Source of the DNA: Microbispora rosea
Lineage (GTDB): Bacteria > Actinomycetota > Actinomycetes > Streptosporangiales > Streptosporangiaceae
NCBI RefSeq assembly: GCF_900156315.1
Contig: NZ_FTNI01000002.1
Location: 310,001-374,000, forward strand
Direction of reading: 5' to 3'
DNA length: 64,000 nucleotides
Shown: positions 61,011-64,000 of the stretch, in pieces
Position numbering within the stretch: the first letter of the stretch is position 1
Layout of the letters: the number at the start of each line of letters is the position of its first letter
Program-made: the position numbers and the translations under genes
Notes under the pieces: model-generated
What the model was told of the DNA's origin: nothing
The model's database searches: none
What the model saw: the letters and a program-made list of their open reading frames with translations, nothing else

Positions 61011-62411
61011 TTGTTCACCTTACGCCGCAGCGGTCGTGCGCTTGCCGTGGCGGGCGCGGCGGTCGTCCTGGCTCTGTCCGCCAACCCCGTACAGGCCGCC
61101 GACGTGCTGGCTCCGGACGAGATCGCCATGAGCGCGAACGTCACGCACGTCGCGAACGTGCCGACCCCCACCGCCCTGGCCGGCACCATCAACACCGACA
61201 TCGCCTTCCAGGGTGACTACGCCTACGTCGGCAACTACGGTGGGTTCACGATCTTCGACATCGGGAACCCGAAAAGGCCGGCGGTCGTGAGCTCGGTGGT
61301 CTGCCCCGGCTCCCAGATGGACATGTCCGTGTACGGCGACCTGCTGTTCGGGTCCGTCGACTCCTCCCGCAACGACGACTCGTGCGCCAGCACGTCCCAG
61401 TCGGCGTCGGTCAAGGAGTCGTGGGAGGGCGTCCGCATCTTCGACGTCAGGGACAAGTCGCACCCGAAGTACATCAAGTCGGTGGAGACGAACTGCGGGT
61501 CCCACACCCACACCCTCGTGCCGGACAAGAGGGGCGAGAACGTCTACATCTACGTCTCCTCCTACAGCCCGTCGGCGGCCTTCCCCGACTGCCAGCCGCC
61601 GCACGACCTGATCTCCATCATCAAGGTCCCGCTCGAGAACCCCACCGCCGCATCCGTCGTGGCGGCGCCGGTGCTGTTCCCGGACGGCGGCAACCCGGGT
61701 GACGGGCAGTCCTACCCCAACGGCACGTCCGCGACGACGGGCTGCCACGACATCACCGCATACCCGGAGAAGGGCCTGGCGGCGGGCGCCTGCATGGGCG
61801 ACGGCATCCTGATGGACATCCGCGACCCCGAGCACCCGAAGGTCCTCGACGTCGTACGCGACGACGAGAACTTCGCCTTCTGGCACTCGGCGACGTTCAA
61901 CAACGAAGGCACCAAGGTGGTCTTCACCGACGAGCTCGGCGGCGGTGGCGCGGCCACCTGCAACGAGGCGATCGGCCCGAACCGCGGCGCCGACGCCATC
62001 TATGACATCGCTCCCGGCAACAAGCTCACCTTCCGGAGCTACTTCAAGATCAGCCGCTACCAGGACGACACCGAGAACTGCGTCGCGCACAACGGCTCGC
62101 TGATCCCGGTCAAGGGCCGCGACATCATGGTGCAGGCCTGGTATCAGGGCGGCGTCTCGATCTGGGACTTCACCGACTCGGCGCACCCGCAGGAGATCGG
62201 CTACTTCGAGCGCGGCCCGTGGTCGGAGCCGTTGAGCGCCGGCTATTGGTCGGCCTACTACTACAACGGCTACATCTACGGCAGCGAGTTCAACCAGGGA
62301 TTCGACGTCCTGCGGATCAACGACCCGCGTACGAACCAGGCCAAGAGCGTGAAGATGGACATCCTCAACGTGCAGAGCCAGGGTTCGTACCGCGAGCACG
62401 GCAGGCACTAG
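61011..62411 (+). CDS. Secreted LVIVD-repeat protein
   Basis: 466 aa. The signal peptide is ALAVAGAAVVLALSANPVQA, cleaved before ADVLAPDE. The mature protein is a beta-propeller-like LVIVD-repeat protein (YAYVGNYGGFTIFDIGNPKRPAVVS, GVRIFDVRDKSHPKYIKSV, GGVSIWDFTDSAHPQEIGYF). It has His-containing loops such as GSHTHTLVP, GCHDITAYP and FWHSATFN, and several Cys likely in disulfides. The start is TTG 61011, set by AGGAGGAGGA 7 nt upstream. It pairs with the divergent DUF305 lipoprotein. Role unknown, outside the cell. Confidence 0.85.
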   Translation: MFTLRRSGRALAVAGAAVVLALSANPVQAADVLAPDEIAMSANVTHVANVPTPTALAGTINTDIAFQGDYAYVGNYGGFTIFDIGNPKRPAVVSSVVCPGSQMDMSVYGDLLFGSVDSSRNDDSCASTSQSASVKESWEGVRIFDVRDKSHPKYIKSVETNCGSHTHTLVPDKRGENVYIYVSSYSPSAAFPDCQPPHDLISIIKVPLENPTAASVVAAPVLFPDGGNPGDGQSYPNGTSATTGCHDITAYPEKGLAAGACMGDGILMDIRDPEHPKVLDVVRDDENFAFWHSATFNNEGTKVVFTDELGGGGAATCNEAIGPNRGADAIYDIAPGNKLTFRSYFKISRYQDDTENCVAHNGSLIPVKGRDIMVQAWYQGGVSIWDFTDSAHPQEIGYFERGPWSEPLSAGYWSAYYYNGYIYGSEFNQGFDVLRINDPRTNQAKSVKMDILNVQSQGSYREHGRH

Positions 62412-62424
62412 AGGCATAGAAGGA

Positions 62425-62475
62425 GGCGGGCATCTCCGGTGCGGCCTCTCCCTCAACGCACCGGCGATGCCCGCC
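62425..62475 (+). terminator. Strong hairpin terminator after the LVIVD gene
   Basis: GGCGGGCATC (62425-62434) pairs with GATGCCCGCC (62466-62475), and CCGGTGCG (62436-62443) pairs with CGCACCGG (62457-62464). This makes 18 bp with one internal mismatch and a 13-nt loop. It is symmetric and could stop transcription from both convergent genes. Confidence 0.75.
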
Positions 62476-62485
62476 TCAACCCCAC

Positions 62486-62509
62486 TGCAGGTATGCCCCA
62501 TGACCTGCA
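62486..62509. terminator. Second hairpin in the same convergent gap
   Basis: TGCAGGT (62486-62492) and ACCTGCA (62503-62509) form a 7-bp stem with a 10-nt loop, 36 bp beyond the RDD stop (minus strand). It may serve the RDD gene. Confidence 0.4.
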
Positions 62510-62544
62510 ATGACCACAGGTGCCCCGCAAATCGGGCTCTACAC

Positions 62545-63471
62545 CTAAACGGGTGGAACAAATCCTCCCGATGTCGTCGGAGCCTCTCCACGCGGCGGCT
62601 CCGCCGGTCTCGGCGGGGCCGCCGCCGGCACACCGTATCCCTGCCCCCCGGACCCCTGCGCGCCGTGTCCATAAGCGCCGTGTCCATAAGCGCCGTACCG
62701 CTGGGGACCGTACGGCGGGGGCGTGGAACGGACCCGGGCGAGCCGTATCTCCTCACGGCGCCTGCGTTCGGCCAGTACGGCGGCCAGATAGGCGTACGGC
62801 GGGACGCCGGGCGGGGGCGGCGGCGCCACCTGCGCGCTGATCCGCGTGGCCACACGCAGCCCCATCTCGTCCCGGGTGTGCGGGCTGAGCTGGTTCCACC
62901 TGGACAGGTACTGCCGGGCCGTGTTGGCCAGGTCGTCGGACAGCCCGGACAACTCCAGCGTCGCGGCCCACGACGCGAGCGACGGAGGCATCTCCGGCGG
63001 AGGGGCCTGCTGCGGCGAACGCTCCCCGATGACGGTCGTCCCCGCGAACACGTCCCCCAGGCGCTTACCACGCTGGTTGAGGAGCGACGTGATGAGCGCG
63101 GGAGCGCCGGCGAACGTCCAGAACTCCAGGAATCCGGCGAGCCCGCGGAACAACGCCTGCCGGAAGCGTTCCGGCCCGCCGTCATCGCTCACCACGCGCA
63201 GGCCGAGGGCGAGCTTGCCCAGCGAGCGGCCCCTGGTGATCGTCTCGAACGCGACCGGGTAGCCCACCGTGACCAGCACGACGAACAGGATGAGCAGGCC
63301 GGTGGCCAGTGACTCGTCGGTCACCACAGACGCCTGCGTGACCAGCACGACAGCAAGGATGATCACGGCCCACTGGACGGCCCAGTCGATGAGGAAGGCC
63401 AGGGCGCGGCTGGGGAGCTGGGCGACGCGAACCTCTACGACGACCGCCTCGCCGGTCACGACTTCGGACAC
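62545..63471 (-). CDS. RDD family membrane protein with Pro/Gly/Tyr-rich tail
   Basis: 308 aa. The RDD domain covers residues about 12-150: LPSRALAFLIDWAVQWAVIIL (R and D of the first helix), GRSLGKLALGLRVV and GKRLGDVFAGTTVIGE. A helical soluble part and a low-complexity tail with AYGHGAYGHGA repeats follow. GTG 63471 is favoured because TAGGGT lies 7 nt upstream (leaderless); GTG 63480 overlaps that -10. It is divergent from the SpoIIM-like gene. Transport or envelope role unknown. Confidence 0.85.
   Translation of the reverse strand: MSEVVTGEAVVVEVRVAQLPSRALAFLIDWAVQWAVIILAVVLVTQASVVTDESLATGLLILFVVLVTVGYPVAFETITRGRSLGKLALGLRVVSDDGGPERFRQALFRGLAGFLEFWTFAGAPALITSLLNQRGKRLGDVFAGTTVIGERSPQQAPPPEMPPSLASWAATLELSGLSDDLANTARQYLSRWNQLSPHTRDEMGLRVATRISAQVAPPPPPGVPPYAYLAAVLAERRRREEIRLARVRSTPPPYGPQRYGAYGHGAYGHGAQGSGGQGYGVPAAAPPRPAEPPRGEAPTTSGGFVPPV
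62661..62690 (-). repeat. 15-bp tandem repeat in the RDD protein tail
   Basis: CGCCGTGTCCATAAG occurs twice in perfect tandem (62661-62675 and 62676-62690), followed by a partial third copy. It encodes the repeated AYGHG unit. Confidence 0.7.
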
Positions 63472-63478
63472 ACTGCGC

Positions 63479-63505
63479 ACCCTACTGTGCCACCGCCGAT
63501 AGGGT
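63479..63505. promoter_or_regulatory. Divergent leaderless promoters for RDD and SpoIIM genes
   Basis: TAGGGT is present on the minus strand (63484-63479) and on the plus strand (63500-63505), each exactly 7 nt from its GTG (63471 and 63513). Only 41 bp separate the two start codons, so the two promoters' -35 regions must overlap. Confidence 0.55.
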
Positions 63506-63512
63506 CCGATCC

Positions 63513-64000
63513 GTGGACATCGATGCGTTCGTCGCCGCGAGCAAGCCGTCCTGGGATCGGCTGGACGACCTCGTACGGCGGCAGCGCAGGCTGCGCGGCG
63601 CGGAGGTCGACGAGCTGGTCGAGCTCTACCAGCGGGCGGCGACCCACCTGTCCATCGTGCGATCGGGGTCGTCCGACGCCCTTCTCGTCGGACGCCTGTC
63701 GTCGCTGGTGGCGAGGGCGCGCTCGGCCGTCACGGGAGCCCACAGCCCGGCCTGGCGGGAGGTCGCCCGGTTCTTCACGGTGTCGTTCCCCGTGGTGGCC
63801 TACCGGGCGCGCCGGTGGTGGATCGGCGTCACAGTGGTCTCGCTCGCGGTCGCGTACGTCGTGGGCGTGTGGGTGGCGCGCGACCCCGCCGTGCAGAGCC
63901 TGGTCGGCACACCTGAGGAGATCCGGCAGATCGTCGAGCACGACTTCGCCGACTACTACTCCGAGAACCCGGCGGCGTCGTTCGCCGGCCACGTGTGGCT
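63513..64000 (+). CDS. Stage II sporulation protein M (SpoIIM)-like membrane protein, cut by window end
   Basis: 162 codons visible. It starts VDIDAFVAASKPSWDRLDDLVRR, and RRLRGAEVDELVELYQRAATHLS is the conserved helical start of actinobacterial SpoIIM-like proteins. A first membrane helix (WWIGVTVVSLAVAYVVGVWVA) and a DFADYYSENPAASFAGHVW segment follow before the edge. Divergent RDD and SpoIIM genes are a common actinomycete pair. Leaderless GTG start. Confidence 0.85.
   Translation, partial: MDIDAFVAASKPSWDRLDDLVRRQRRLRGAEVDELVELYQRAATHLSIVRSGSSDALLVGRLSSLVARARSAVTGAHSPAWREVARFFTVSFPVVAYRARRWWIGVTVVSLAVAYVVGVWVARDPAVQSLVGTPEEIRQIVEHDFADYYSENPAASFAGHVW

Overview
The window is very GC-rich actinobacterial chromosome with wall-to-wall genes. 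Most third codon positions are G or C, starts are often GTG or TTG, and many genes appear leaderless. The content includes a WhiB regulator, coenzyme F420 genes, LytR-CpsA-Psr (LCP) ligases, an ECF42-type sigma factor with a DGPF partner, a SpoIIM-like protein and DUF3499/DUF5719/DUF5941 proteins. It fits a sporulating actinomycete, most likely Streptosporangiales. The order around whiB, fbiA/fbiB and the mannose genes resembles what I remember of Streptomyces, but placement is inference because no database was searched. I see no rRNA, tRNA, CRISPR array, transposase or integrase, and no stretch over 300 bases without a gene.

Layout. (1) 1-1.9 kb: the end of an unknown gene, a small HTH protein behind a promoter/operator palindrome, and a serine beta-lactamase-fold hydrolase. 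(2) 1.9-14.7 kb: an anionic cell-surface polymer or phospholipid-headgroup locus. It holds an LCP ligase, two GT2 enzymes, a TagF-like polymerase, a TarI-TarJ-type fusion, a cytidylyltransferase/CDP-alcohol phosphotransferase fusion, DUF5941, a LicC-like cytidylyltransferase, a glycerol-1-phosphate-dehydrogenase-like enzyme and a second CDP-alcohol phosphotransferase. (3) 14.7-19.1 kb: GNAT, a voltage-gated channel, an acetoacetate-decarboxylase-fold protein, and the DGPF/ECF42 pair. (4) 19.1-36.8 kb: envelope glycan genes, namely four glycosyltransferases of GT2/GT4 type, two GT-C-like membrane proteins, an acyltransferase with a long disordered head, a second LCP protein, a methyltransferase, a flippase-like protein and a mannose-1-phosphate guanylyltransferase-like enzyme, followed by an AlkA-like glycosylase. 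(5) 36.8-44.6 kb: fbiC, fbiB and fbiA, a disordered-tail membrane protein and whiB. (6) 44.7-53.8 kb: a large GT2/membrane fusion, DUF5719, a degenerate zincin, DUF3499, and the manB/Trm112/PMI/CDF run. (7) 53.9-64 kb: DUF6230/DUF6114, MerR, two tandem adenosylhomocysteinases of different types, a PadR/hydrolase deletion scar, DUF305/LVIVD secreted proteins, RDD and SpoIIM.

How they fit together. The phosphomannomutase, PMI-like isomerase and ManC-like enzyme would supply GDP-mannose to the glycosyltransferases. The CDP-alcohol modules would supply activated polyols to the TagF-like polymerase, and the LCP proteins would attach finished polymers to the wall. The F420 genes form a tight convergent block. 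The most promising uncharacterised system is the CDP-alcohol/G1P cluster at 5-14.7 kb. Other points worth checking are a 104-bp mini-element inserted at an ATGA stop/start junction, the canonical/archaeal-type AhcY tandem, and a possible structured leader at 10975-11043.
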